A stretch of 64,000 nucleotides of DNA from contig NC_092675.1 of assembly GCF_964355755.1 (NCBI RefSeq), forward strand, positions 25,832,412 through 25,896,411, written 5' to 3'. Shown piece after piece: positions 53,101 through 63,700 of the stretch (position 1 is the stretch's first letter; each line of letters begins with the position of its first letter). The stretch is from Antedon mediterranea. Taxonomy: Eukaryota; Echinodermata; Crinoidea; Comatulida; Antedonidae. The translations under genes were made by a program, and so were the position numbers. The notes under the pieces were generated by a model. It was not told where the DNA came from, did not search any database, and saw only the letters and a program-made list of their open reading frames with translations.

Positions 53101-56100
53101 AAATACCCTCTAATGTACTCCGACTAGTGCGTTATTTTTTATATTAATACAAAGGTACACATGGTAAGGATGTGTGGCGCAGTGTGTTGGATGTTGGACT
53201 ACTGCTTGTGAGATCGCAGTTTGAATCCAACTGTGCCGCATTGCTTGTATGCTTTGCAAGATACTTTACTTACTTTGCCTCTCTCCACCCAGGTGTATAA
53301 ATGGGTACCTGGTTAGATCAAGACACAACTTTGCACTGATTACTAGCTGCATTATGGAAGTATGTTTCCATACATGTTTGATGCAAAAAAATGACCAGGG
53401 TAATAATGTTCAGCGCAAAACCGGATATTATTATTATTATTATTAAATTCACAAGTTGACCACATACCTTCTATATTCTTATTTCGTCGATCATTCTCGT
53501 AGACAATAGGCGAGATACGTTTACGTCGGTGACCATGATGTCCATCCGATTCGTCACTTTCTAAAGATCCGGTACCATCACTTGAGCTAGCTTCGCTACG
53601 AGTGTCGAAGCCATCATAATCCTGATTGTCATTATCTTCTTCTCTGGTCGATGTTTGTAAATCATTTTCTTCATAAGCTACCTCGTCCAATTCATGTTCT
53701 TGACCATCTTCGTCATCATCATCTTCTACAAGAAGGAAGAATATTGTTAGGAAGACTTGTACTGCCTTAACAATTCAAATTTGTCAGAAATCTAGGTATT
53801 CTAATCTATAGTTGTATCTATAGTACTAACCTGGTTCATGATCATCTATTTCAATCACTTCTGGTTCTGGCTCCTGTACATAATAAAACAGATGTAAATT
53901 GTTTATGTTTTTGCTTTGGCTCTTTTTTCGAAAATATTTCTTTTCATACTACAGTATTCAATAATAATATTAAGAAAAAAAATTTACCTTTTCAATGATA
54001 ATTTTTTTTTTCTGTCATAGGAGAAGATAATCCCAACATAGAAATAAACAAAAAATCACAAATATTATCAAACTAATTATTGAAAACATAATTATTAATC
54101 TGTATTATTATTATTAATAGAGAGTTTTCGCAATCTTACGAATACGATAACGAAAACGGATACGTCACGCACACGTATTCGTTTTCGTAAGCCATAAAAA
54201 AATCTGTTTCGCATGGCAACGAAATATTGAGGCGCATTGAAAATATGACTGCGGTAAATTTGAGCAAAGCGCAGGTATGTGTTACTTGGTGCTTGGCTGC
54301 CTAGGCCTAGTGTAACATCAAAGCGAGTGAGGACTTTAAAAACTGCTATTTATCAAAATTGACTTGGCATTTTAGTAAATTACTTTAGTAATAGTAAATT
54401 ACTTTCAATAAATCTATAATTATATTATAATCATGAATCATTCCTGATTCAAATGCAAAATGTGCAAAATAGATCAAAATCTATACTCGTTTTGTAGTTA
54501 CGAATATGACTGGTGATATTCGTCAAAACACGAATACGCTTTACGAATATGAAATGGGGATCAGCTCAAAAGTTTCACAAATGTATGACGAATCCGTTTT
54601 CGTTATCGTATTCGTAAGGTTGCGAAACCTCTCTATTGACTTAATCCTTCAAGAGGAAGTAACACATTATTGTTTCAGTCAGTATGTTTATTTTATGGAG
54701 ACATTTGATGGCATTTAAATACATGTACAGTATAAATGTTAGGGAAAACTTTGGTCTACAGTACAGTGGTACTTGATTTCATTAAAAAAATAATACAGGA
54801 AGTATATAAAATAATGATGCTATATATCTTACAAGTGCCTGGATTTAGGAGATACAAATAAAATATGTAAAACAATAAGTAAAGCAGTCAGAAAGAAGTG
54901 CCTAGCTTTCAGGGAAACCACATTCCTTTGTCAGGGCTTTTATTTATGTTTGTATTAGTCATTTATTTGAAATAAACAAAAATCCAGGAAATAGCTCAAA
55001 TAATGGATTCAAAATCTAAGCAAACCTTTGTAACGTCATCACTTTTGTATTTCTTGGAACTTTTCTTCTTAGGCGACTTCATTTTTTCTTTCTTTTCAGG
55101 TTGTTCATTAACTACACTCTCCTCTGCATTCTCTTGGTTAGTGGATTCAGAGTTCATCTCCTTTTTTTTCTTTGCGGGTGAACCTTCATTTTTGGTTGTG
55201 TCAGATAGTGCTTTCTTTTTAACCACCTTCTTTTTTGTGTTTGTTACTTTTCCATTTGCTTTGTTTCAAAAATGGAAAATAAATTGTTATTCCCATTTAA
55301 ATGATAATGAGATTATGAGAGAGAGCTTATCCAGTTTAAAACTGTTTTATAATAACCCAATTTTTACTGGTTATCAGAATGTTTAAAATGATTAATAAAT
55401 GTGTACATTTTTTTATGAATTTTTTGGTGAATACCTTAAATTAGCCTAAAGTTAAAAATCTTAATTCCAATACTGTATGCAAATCAGACAAAATATGTAT
55501 AAAAACTAACCAGTATTTTTCTTCTCAGATTTCGCATCAGTTGAAGCTTTTGGCGAGTTTGTCCCAACATCTTTTGGAGGAGATGGTTTCGTAGTTTTGT
55601 TGGCTTTGCTGCCAGTTTTAGATTTTGCTTTAGGTTTAATTGTTTTTTTAACTATAACTGTTTGGGGAAAAAAGACATGTTTCATGTATTTTAGCTGCAC
55701 TATTATTTTGTTTGTGTGTGGTGTGGGATATAGTTATACATAAAATTGCATACATATATTGTGCTACCGTTGTGGCTGCTGTAAAATTCAATTGTCGCAT
55801 CAGCAATTTAAAGATTGAGTTTTTTATAATTTCTAAGTTTTGCAACCCATAGTTTTTGGAACGTTGACCTAGAACATCATTACATCCTCATTCTCACTCC
55901 TGAGGACGATCAAAGCATATTGATCGAAACGTCGAGAAACTCAACAGTTCTTTTCAGAACTAATACACGTGGTGTACCACAAACTTTATATCAACATTTG
56001 ATTTTGTCATGCAAACCTTCAAACAATATAGAACATTTAGAAACAAACTATTTTGTCAAATTAAATGTCATCAATCAAACTTAACTTAATTTTAAATGTT

Positions 56101-56719
56101 AGGTTACTGTACCTTTGTGCTCGCCTGAAGGTGCAATTGAAGTGTCAATTTCATCAGCAAAATCATCATCTACAGGAGCTAGAAAGTCTGTCATCAGATG
56201 AACCACATCCCCACCTATAACATAAACCAAAAAATAAATTATTTCAAAGCCAGTGAACCAGCCAGACAGGCCCTATAGTGAGTGCAAGCAACATGAAATA
56301 ATTATTGATATTATTTAATAAATGACTGTTATTGTTAATATGAATCATCCACACAGCATTGATGATTTCTTTTTTTACTATTTTATTATATTTGTGCCAC
56401 AAAACTACACTGACTGCTGTGCGAGTAGGCATGTATCAAGTTTACTATCGGCACGATACATTGGTCCCTACTTACTGCAGCACCACCCAACACAACAGAG
56501 AGAGAGAAGCACACGCATAGACAACGCACGTCTCGGCTAGAATTCACAGGAGGCCTAGCATAGCCCTCTAGACACTAGAGACTAGGCCTAGGCTAGGCCT
56601 ACTACTACTACTAGCCTGCTAGGCCTAGCTAGGCCTAGTAGGCTAGATAGCTTCACCGATAAAGTTCCTTTAATTCTATAACAGTATTACTCACCTTGAT
56701 CACTATCTTGATCGGACAT
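38182..56719 (-). CDS. YTHDC1: YTHDC1 orthologue, nuclear m6A-reader
   Basis: Seventeen coding exons (minus, 5' to 3'): 56719-56695, 56214-56113, 55651-55511, 55258-55026, 54011-53988, 53873-53831, 53725-53468, 52780-52686, 52479-52253, 51816-51732, 51492-51338, 46528-46467, 45895-45874, 45341-45293, 43841-43758, 42790-42569, 38301-38182. All are GT-AG and the phases agree throughout, giving 648 residues. The order is a Lys/Ser-rich and Glu/Asp-rich N-terminus, the YTH domain (about 278-430) and a Pro/Tyr, then RD/RE, then RS-rich tail. The YTH domain has [56 protein letters not shown] and LCRLFP. Cage tryptophans are W310 and W361, 51 apart as in human W377/W428. Family role: binds N6-methyladenosine in nuclear RNA and acts in splicing and export. 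[13 protein letters not shown] matches the vertebrate tail motif. Start MSDQDSDQ is the only upstream Met in frame; exon 1 codes for just eight residues. Confidence 0.95.
38715..38879 (-). CDS. Small unspliced ORF, 54 residues, mitochondrial-type N-terminus
   Basis: The ORF runs from ATG at 38879 to TAA at 38715, inside the last intron of YTHDC1 and on the same strand. It is below the usual size cut-off but stands out. The stretch 38700-39070 is clearly more G+C- and CpG-rich than the intron around it. The product starts [20 protein letters not shown]: alternating Ala/Leu/Lys/Arg with no acidic residue before Glu11, the form of an amphipathic mitochondrial presequence. It ends in a His/Arg-rich tail ([15 protein letters not shown]). 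I do not recognise the protein. It could be a nested micropeptide gene, an alternative exon of YTHDC1 or a repeat fragment. No splice donor is needed, and upstream DNA to 39070 could serve as its promoter. Confidence 0.35.
   Translation of the reverse strand: MAVLKAAFKCEALARKARPMLYHQSQRFRRAPCHEKAEGERYTAGHHLRARVRN
39405..39640. repeat. 70-bp tandem repeat, about 2.5 units
   Basis: AAAGTGTCCCCTTAGGGATG, TTGAATAGGGGTTTGCAGTA and GTGTTGAAACACTT recur at a 70-bp step. GTGTTGAAACACTT contains the palindromic core GTGTT..AACAC. It lies in the last YTHDC1 intron. Confidence 0.85.
40248..40598 (+). pseudogene. Non-LTR retrotransposon 3' end with GAAT tail
   Basis: A short open stretch ending at 40325 contains [17 protein letters not shown], matching the R-GPKLWN motif of RT C-termini. 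The sequence ends in a tandem GAAT tail (about 40570-40598). It is antisense within the last intron of YTHDC1. Confidence 0.5.
41469..42058. mobile_element. 590-bp element with 13-bp perfect inverted ends
   Basis: AAATCGGACATAA at the left is the exact inverse of TTATGTCCGATTT at the right. The interior is non-coding. It lies in the last intron of YTHDC1. The inverted ends are short, so this is less certain than the 54.1-kb element. Confidence 0.45.
43510..43765. repeat. Tandem duplication, about 105-bp unit, overlapping a splice junction
   Basis: AACTATAAATAATT, CAGTTAAAAACTTTATTTCA and GTTGAACTT each occur twice. The right-hand unit ends at the donor of YTHDC1 exon 15 (43757). Confidence 0.75.
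44690..45000. repeat. Minisatellite of about 21 bp (GAGCTCTAGACTGGGGAAA)
   Basis: About 12 diverged units with AAGAGCTCTAGACTTGGGG-like sequence. It lies in a YTHDC1 intron between exons 14 and 15. Confidence 0.85.
47282..47549 (-). repeat. tRNA-derived SINE (Ser/Leu-like head)
   Basis: On the minus strand the head at 47547-47473 has a perfect 7-bp acceptor stem (GGAGTTG / CAACTCC), an A box TAGCCGAGTGG and a B box GGTTCAATGCC, without a clean cloverleaf for a functional tRNA. The body to about 47282 includes a CCAGGTACTCATTTTACAGC motif also met (variant) in the copy at 53168. It lies in a YTHDC1 intron. Confidence 0.75.
49580..49614. repeat. Strong hairpin, GAGCGAAGCGAG core
   Basis: TAGATGGTACGC pairs with GCGTGCCATCTA (one G-T pair) around a GAGCGAAGCGAG loop that is itself palindromic. 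It is likely the end of a mobile element. Confidence 0.6.
50655..50745. repeat. Tandem repeat, 23-25 bp, four units
   Basis: AAGTCCGGTTTTGAAATTGG recurs four times with slight growth in the T and A runs. It lies in the YTHDC1 intron after exon 11. Confidence 0.85.
51923..52233. mobile_element. 311-bp MITE-like element, 18-bp perfect inverted ends
   Basis: GCCCATTTACACTAGGAC at the left is the exact inverse of GTCCTAGTGTAAATGGGC at the right. The interior is AT-rich. It ends 19 bp from the donor of YTHDC1 exon 9. The ends recall hAT-type MITEs but no clear 8-bp duplication is seen. Confidence 0.65.
53168..53450 (+). repeat. tRNA-derived SINE with (ATT)n tail
   Basis: The head 53168-53238 has A box TGGCGCAGTGTGTTGG and B box AGTTTGAATCC. 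The body carries CACCCAGGTGTATAAATGGG TACCTGG (a motif common in marine-invertebrate SINEs). It ends in an ATT repeat at 53427-53444, only about 20 bp from the donor of YTHDC1 exon 7 (minus strand). Confidence 0.75.
54116..54637. mobile_element. 522-bp MITE-like element with 52-bp inverted ends
   Basis: AATAGAGAGTTTTCGCAATC then TTACGAATACGATAACGAAA at the left match the inverse of the right end with about three mismatches over some 52 bp. No ORF for a transposase fits inside, so it is non-autonomous. It lies in YTHDC1 intron 4. Confidence 0.75.
55888..55940 (+). ncRNA. Hammerhead-ribozyme-like motif, degenerate
   Basis: CTGAGGA at 55900-55906, a 6-bp hairpin GATCAA / TTGATC, GAAAC at 55926-55930 and GTC at 55931-55933, with CTC / GAG able to form a short stem I. 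The layout follows the hammerhead core, but an extra C before stem II and a missing stem III loop depart from it. Similar words occur in Penelope-like elements (from memory). It lies in YTHDC1 intron 2, antisense. Confidence 0.25.
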
Positions 56720-57725
56720 TTTTATTTAATCAATAAAAACCTTAATTTAAGTTTAATAACATCTACTCATTTATGCGGTAAATGTAGGAATTTAATTAAA
56801 AAACAACCACTCTCCAGTTAAAAAAAGAAACACACACTAAACAACAATGGCGAATTTGCCAGATGCAGCGCCCCCAACCCCAATAGGATAAAATCTCTGC
56901 CATTGGTTCTCCGAAACCACCTGACTTCACGCTAAGCGACAACAAACATTAACCACCGTGTTCGGCTGCTGCTGCGAGCTAGTGTCGCGGGTCTAGTTAG
57001 TGGGCCTAGGTTAAGCCTCTCTATTTATAATATGCTAAAAGTGTTGTTAACATTATGAAATTAAATTTTCAATCGTTACTACCTCCCTTTGTTATATATG
57101 TTTTACTCTACCATACTAGATGTACTGATGTAAACTATAATGGTATGTTAAAAAGTTTTAGTTAGGCCTAGGCTAGGGCCAGGCCTATTCTCTATTTATT
57201 TAGGCCTAGGCTAGGCCCTAGGCCTATAGGCCTAACTTTAACTAGTTTAGAGGCCTAGCCTATATAGGCCTAGCTAGGCTATATAAGACCTAGCCTAGCC
57301 TAGGCATAAAGGGGAAATACTAAATAGTAAAGAGATTGCTAGTCTCTTGGTTTAGTTCCTTAACTACGATAAAAGACTACAACGTAAAATACTCACCATT
57401 GTAATAGTCTTTGTATGATAATAATAAGTGAGTAGTAATAATATAGGTTTGGTTTCCGTCGTCGACTTCTCAAGTGTCCCTAACATACTTGACATTCCAA
57501 GATACGCACGGCGGAGCGCGTCCAGGTGTTTAGAACGACGCGATCCGCTTAAGCATCTGTGTAGCGGCACTACAATAGGCTAGCTAGTAGTAGGTAGGTG
57601 GTAGGCCCCCCAGTACTGTAGTTGTAGTAGTGGTAAAGTAGGCCTAGTGGTAGTGTACTAGACTAGTAACTAGCCAAATGCCTTTTTTAGCTAGGCCTAA
57701 CCTAGGTAGGCATAGGCCTAGCCTA
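56572..57725. repeat. TAGGCCTA-rich clusters around the divergent promoter
   Basis: Overlapping TAGGCCTAGC words are dense at 56572-56650, 57165-57310 and 57640-57725, i.e. in YTHDC1 intron 1 and intron 1 of the thioredoxin-fold gene. Confidence 0.8.
56720..57054. promoter_or_regulatory. Probable bidirectional promoter, YTHDC1 / thioredoxin-fold gene
   Basis: Only 335 bp separate the two divergent start codons. The interval is somewhat richer in G+C than its surroundings, with CpG-containing words around 56860-56990, and I see no convincing TATA box placed for either gene. The interval must hold both 5' UTRs and the shared core promoter. An unspliced leader is assumed for both genes. Confidence 0.6.
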
Positions 57726-60700
57726 TTCGGATTTCGATCCTCCTCCCTGGCTGGAGTATGTATTATGATGATTCTATTAAACTCACCATGAATGTATTTG
57801 ATGTTTGTAATTATTACTAAATACTATTCTTATTTATAGATGAAACAGAAGGATTATTACTTAATGAGAAAAAACAGCAAGCTACAATTTTAAACCTCCA
57901 TCCAAAAAATTCTTCAAATTCCGGATTAGATCTTAAGTCGTCTGCGAATGTATTACTCCAAACTGAGAACTTGCAAGCACCGAGAGAGCCAATCAAAACA
58001 GCAAACCATTTTTTAAAACCCTTTCAACCAATCACATTGAAATTTAATGTCAAGAGAGCGTCACATGAACCAGTCTGTGTGTTATATACTAATAATAACG
58101 GTAAACAACAATTGAATAACTTCATAAATTTTTTTATAAATTATACATGTTTTAAGTAAAGTAAAGCATATAAGCTTTGATACACAAAATTTACTAGAGG
58201 ATGCACTCGCTATGCTGACTTAAATTCTGAATATGTCCAATCATTTGTTTTTTTTTTCTTTTTAGAATCAAGTCTTGATTTCGAAAAGAAGATTTACAAA
58301 TTCTGGAAAACTCTAGAAAATGATTTTCATTGTAGAACGTGGCAAATTGGATTTATTGACACAGTTAGTTTTTTAAATATTATAAATTAATTTGTTCTGA
58401 AAAGTATGCTTCCAGTGTAAATAATAAAAAGAAATAATAAAAACTATTCCTTTTTTTTTTATAAATAGACACGTCAGGATTTATCAAGCATTACATTGCC
58501 GCAATCATTGCCAACTCTAACATGTTACATTGGAACAGCCTCACCACATGACTACCATGGCAAAGGAACCAAGAAACACCTTCATAAATGGTTTAACAAA
58601 TTGGTACGAACTTTATAATAGTACTTTTAATTTTGATTAAATTACTGTAAAGCTCTGTTAAGACTATCAAACTAGTTTAACAAAAAAGTGTGATGTGCTC
58701 AAATATGGTAGTGATATCCCCAAATATGGTAGTGATATCCCCAAATATGGCAGTGATATGACATCACCATGTCCATATATTGTCACATATGTAGTGTAGA
58801 CAGAACTGTACTTCATTGACAAATTTAAATTGACAGAGCTCTTTACTGCATTGACAAAATAAAATGTTTTAATCATTAGAAAGCTTTTATGTTATGTTTT
58901 TTTTTTTACCATATTTAATGAGGGACCCTCAGAGGTTCATAGGACAAAAACACACAAGATGCTCTACATAAACAAAGTCTTATTACAAGTCTTTGGGAGT
59001 GGAGTTGTAATTTTGTCCTTAAAAAAAATCCTGACATGTGACGGGACTTGAACCCAGGACCCCTTTTTATTTCATTTCTATATTTGAGGCCTTTTTTAAT
59101 ACTGTAACCAATAGGCCTAATTTTTTATAGATTATCTTCTGTTTATAAATACTATGTATTAACCAAAGTAGTTTTATAATGTTTTTATCTATAATTTTTT
59201 AGTACTTACTACACCTTGAACGATTGCCCGAGGCTAGACGATCTACTATTGATGATGTAATCAAAACTGCTAATATAACACTCTTAGCATTTCCCGGTAC
59301 TGTCCATCATTATGATGTCGAAATGATTCTTATAGTAGTGAGTATTTTATTTTTGTTTGTTTTTCAATAGGTTACCTGACAAGTGTGATGTATTGCTGTT
59401 TTTGTGTTTCTTTTATGTGTCCCTAATTTGTGTAGATCAGTATCAAAGCAAATGTTAAGCCTTGTGTTTATGAACTTTGTTTGTTTTATCTTTATACTGG
59501 TTGACCTCTTCAGTCAAAGACTGATCTCCCAGAGGGCCCAGTTGGTGATCAGTGGCTGTGATGTACTAATACACCGGGGTAACCCCCTACTCGTCTGGAA
59601 AGATGTACTAGGTTCTTTAAACTGCACACGAGCAAGTTGTGTACACTGGACCTACGGTTTATAGTCCTTATCCGAGAAGACTCGTTCTACCACCAGAACC
59701 ATGGAGTGAGTGAGCCTCGAACCCCTGCCGATGTTATGGATACGTGATTACGGTTCCACTGTCTTAACCGCTCGGCCACTCACTCACATCCGCTCGGCCA
59801 CTCACTCACATCCGCTCGGCCACTCACTCACTTTGAAAATCAAACTTTAAAAACCAAAACTTAACTTCTTTACAACAACAGAAGTAAATATTTATGCATA
59901 TTGTTTCAGCTTTAATGATTCTTATGATAAATAGAACTGCTATGGTATAGTGCTTACATTTTTCACTATCTTGACTTAAGCAAATAAATAGGTACAGTAG
60001 TCTACTGCTCTTATTCACCATGGAGCAATTTACTTGGTGATAAATTAAAAAATATAGTGTTAAACAAAATAGTCAGAAAATGTTTCCACATAAAACTTTT
60101 TTTCCCCTAGTTGTCTGATATATACAAATCGTCTGTTAATTTTCTGATGGTGCATTCTGGTTCAGTTGATGAAGAAAGCCTGAAGCGTCGTTTTAATGTT
60201 GAAAAAGACCCTGCTGTAATTGCATTTAATGGTTCTGGTAAGTGAGTTAAACCAGTTCTGAGCCATTTTTGCAGAGTTCATGTGTATGCATTTCTTTCCT
60301 GAAGTAGATTCGGAAATGAAAAAAAACCTTTCACAGCATAGTAAGTTTAAATAAACAAAAGGTATTATTATTTTGTTTGATTGAAGAAAAATTATTGAAA
60401 TGCTGTTTGTTTTAGGATGGACAAAAGGATCTACAAAAACATTGGCAAGATTCACAGATGGTCAAGTAACACAAAATAATTTAGAATCATTCTTAGTGAC
60501 CCAGACGTCCACAAGCACTGTCTTAAACCTGGTAAGCAACGATAATACTTATAGATGACCCAAGCTTCCCCTGAAAAAAAAAAAAATAAAAAGATTAAGT
60601 TCAGTTTTACAATTTTTAGGCCCATTTCAAAAGTCTGAATCTGTGATTGATATTAAAGCTTGGTTCCAACATAGGCACAATCCAAAGACCAATCACAAGT

Positions 60701-63700
60701 AACGACATATCGTGTTGTGATTGGTCAAATTAATTTGGTGGGCTTATGTACGTCCTTGCACTACGTCAAAGTAGGAAGCAATCTTAAACAAACAATCAAA
60801 TGTGGTCTTTGGGGAATTTGAACATTAAATTTGTATTTTTCAAAACTGGCGTAAATTGGTATTACATCTGAACCTCATTGCATAAGCACTGCACTGGAAC
60901 CGTATTTTTGTAAGCACTTTTGCATTGGTTATATCAACATTTTTATTTTGTTTTAGAACAACTTCAGAGAGGAGGTACTAGAGGGGGTAAAGATCAAGCA
61001 AGCTATCCTTGTTTGTCTTCATGCACCATGGGGAGTTGACAACACCCATTATTTAGACGTTTTTCATCGCTCACAACAAACATTTGAGAATCTCAACATT
61101 GATTTGAGATTTGGTCTAGTGGATCTTACAACTGATGCTGAAGGTAAAGATAGTAACTTAAGCACTGTCTGCACTATCAAACTACAGTAGTTTGACCCAA
61201 ATATGGTAGTGATATACCCAAATATGGTAGTGATATGACATCATTATGGGAACATCACATTTTGTTGTCACATAAAGTTTGATAGTGTAGACAGAGCTTT
61301 ATAATATATATTTTACAACACACCTAAGTGTATCCTTGCCATTCGATTAATTGATTTTGTATTTTTATTATTCAAATAGATAAGATAATAGAAGATAAAA
61401 GTGTTTTTAATTTCTCAATTTAATAAAAAGAAGTATCTTTTGTACAGAGATAAATATTAAAGATATTAGTATTTTTCAATTATGAAACTAAACTTTTATC
61501 CTTCAGTTGTTTACCGCTATGTAGATGCCACATATGCAAAATCAGTGCCGTTTACCATGTTATTTTGGTATCCAAAGAAACAACAACACAAGGCTAAAAG
61601 TAAGTTTGACCTTATATGGCTTTTATATGCCATGTTTGTTTCTTTATAAAAATGGCTATTTATATAATTTTATCGTAGATTGTATATTATGCGATAAATA
61701 TTATTTAATAATTTTTTTATATATTATTATTGTTATTATTATTATTATATTAAAAAAGATATTTATTAGTAGTAAATTAAAAAATATAGATATAAGGAAG
61801 AAAAGCAAAGAGATTATGGAGCGGCTGTACCAGAATATACAACACTAAGTATTGTAAAGTTATAATACTAAAAAATTTTAGGCGATCTTGTCAAAGGTCA
61901 AGCGCCTTCAGCCTGCCACGTTTCGATATTCAATATTTACTATTTGTATGGAGAAAAATAAATGAAGAAAGAATGAACAAGTAATTACTGAACATGCAAT
62001 AAAACCTTTATTTATAACTTTTTAAAACTTTATAGGAACTATTCATCAAGCTGTTCTGCAATCTGGTTTACCATCCTCTTGGAACATTGCTACATTTATT
62101 AAACAACAGGAGTTACCACTTACAGATAAATCAGGCAATGAGTTACAACTTTTAGTTTTCTCAGAAATTTCAGATGTAAAGGTAAATTCATTGAAGTTCA
62201 TTGCCTCTGTGCTTATAAAAGTCCGAAAAAAAAAAACGCCCGAGGCCTCCAGCTAAACTAGGGGCCTCAGGCCTCTGGATTACGCCACTGAGGGCTGATA
62301 ATGGCAATAGTATTAGCATTGCATTGAAAGCTCTTTTCATGGCATTAATTGTTGCAGTACAGTTGATTTACCCAATAAGAACCTTCCTACAGATCCAGGC
62401 ACATAATATTTTCGTTAGTAGATAGCAACAATTGTTTTTCTTTCAGTGAGCTGTGTCAACATTCGACTTTTCAAATTTGTACATTGTCAACAAGTATTTA
62501 AAACAAGTTATGTTTGTTTTACAATTTTATATCCACAGTTTGGAGTCTGGCAACCCAATGAAATGTGTTCTACTTATGCTAATTTCACCCAACCAATAAC
62601 AGTACTCAGGGATGCAGATCCAAAACCAGACCTAAAGAATGTAAAAATGAATAAAGTCAACAAACAGAAGGTAGCTTTCCTCATTGTATGTAGATGTCTT
62701 GCAATATTCTAGATATTATATGATTATTCACAAGCATTGTCAAATACAATTTAGTATTAAAGCATCTTCCTCATTAATTTTAAAATTACTAATCAGAATT
62801 AACAAATACTATCAAGTAATCAGCTATATATTTAACAGTCTGTAGTTTATATAAGATATGGACTGCCAACTAAGTAAACAATATCATTTATTTGAATGTT
62901 ATATTTTGTAGAAATTAGTTAAGAGAATTGGATCATTGAATCAGATAACTGCAGCAAACTGGCACTCTCTGATAGAGACATCTGACTCACCACTTGATCT
63001 CCAGCGGCCATTTTCATCTGGTATAAGAAAAGAGCAGAGTATATTTGTCAAGGTGTCAGTTGTTGTATTCATTCGTGATAAGTGTAGCAACTGTGCTCGC
63101 AAACTTAAGGTCTTTGAGAGAGTTAAAAAGGCTGCTGAGTTTATAGGTAAAAAAACAGTGTTTATTTCTAGTTTTATGCTATGTTATGAATGTCTCTAAT
63201 CCAGATCTAATACAAGATCCACTGAATAATTTAGGATTAAAAAACAAGGATAACCAAATTGATCAAAACCTTGAATTCCAACTCATACATTCTGTTTCTT
63301 TTTTTTGGGTTGCCCTTGTTTTATTTTATAATGGTGTAATATAATGATATACTTTTATAATTAAGAAATCGACCTTTGTATCAGAATTCAAATAAGTTCA
63401 CAAACTTATCATTGTAACCTCCCCAGATAAGATCAATCACTCCCACTTAAACACCCCTGGACCAACTTAGGACCAATCGTTACCCTCACAGATGACGTAG
63501 TGACATATGCAAATGAACCGAAGCCAATATACCCCCAAGTTTCAGAAGAGCCCAGACACACCTTACAGCCACCTCACGGAGCACACACCTCACAGCCACT
63601 TCTTCAGAAGCAGACCTACACTCACACCTCACCGACAGCATCACTGATCCTCCGTTCCTTATCTATACTTATAGTTGTATATTGTACTGAAGTATTATAC

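Noticed and set aside
55003-55386. 127-codon plus-strand ORF rich in Phe
   Set aside because: It is the antisense shadow of the Lys-rich YTHDC1 exon 4.
57364-57570. 68-codon minus-strand ORF ending at an ATG-GTGAGT site
   Set aside because: It lies inside intron 1 of the thioredoxin-fold gene and shows no conserved motif; the donor-like word alone is weak.
61780-61960. Further retrotransposon tail (frame ending in a MERLYQ motif)
   Set aside because: The motif is too short and no RT C-terminal pattern is visible; the AATGAAG-like tail may be chance.
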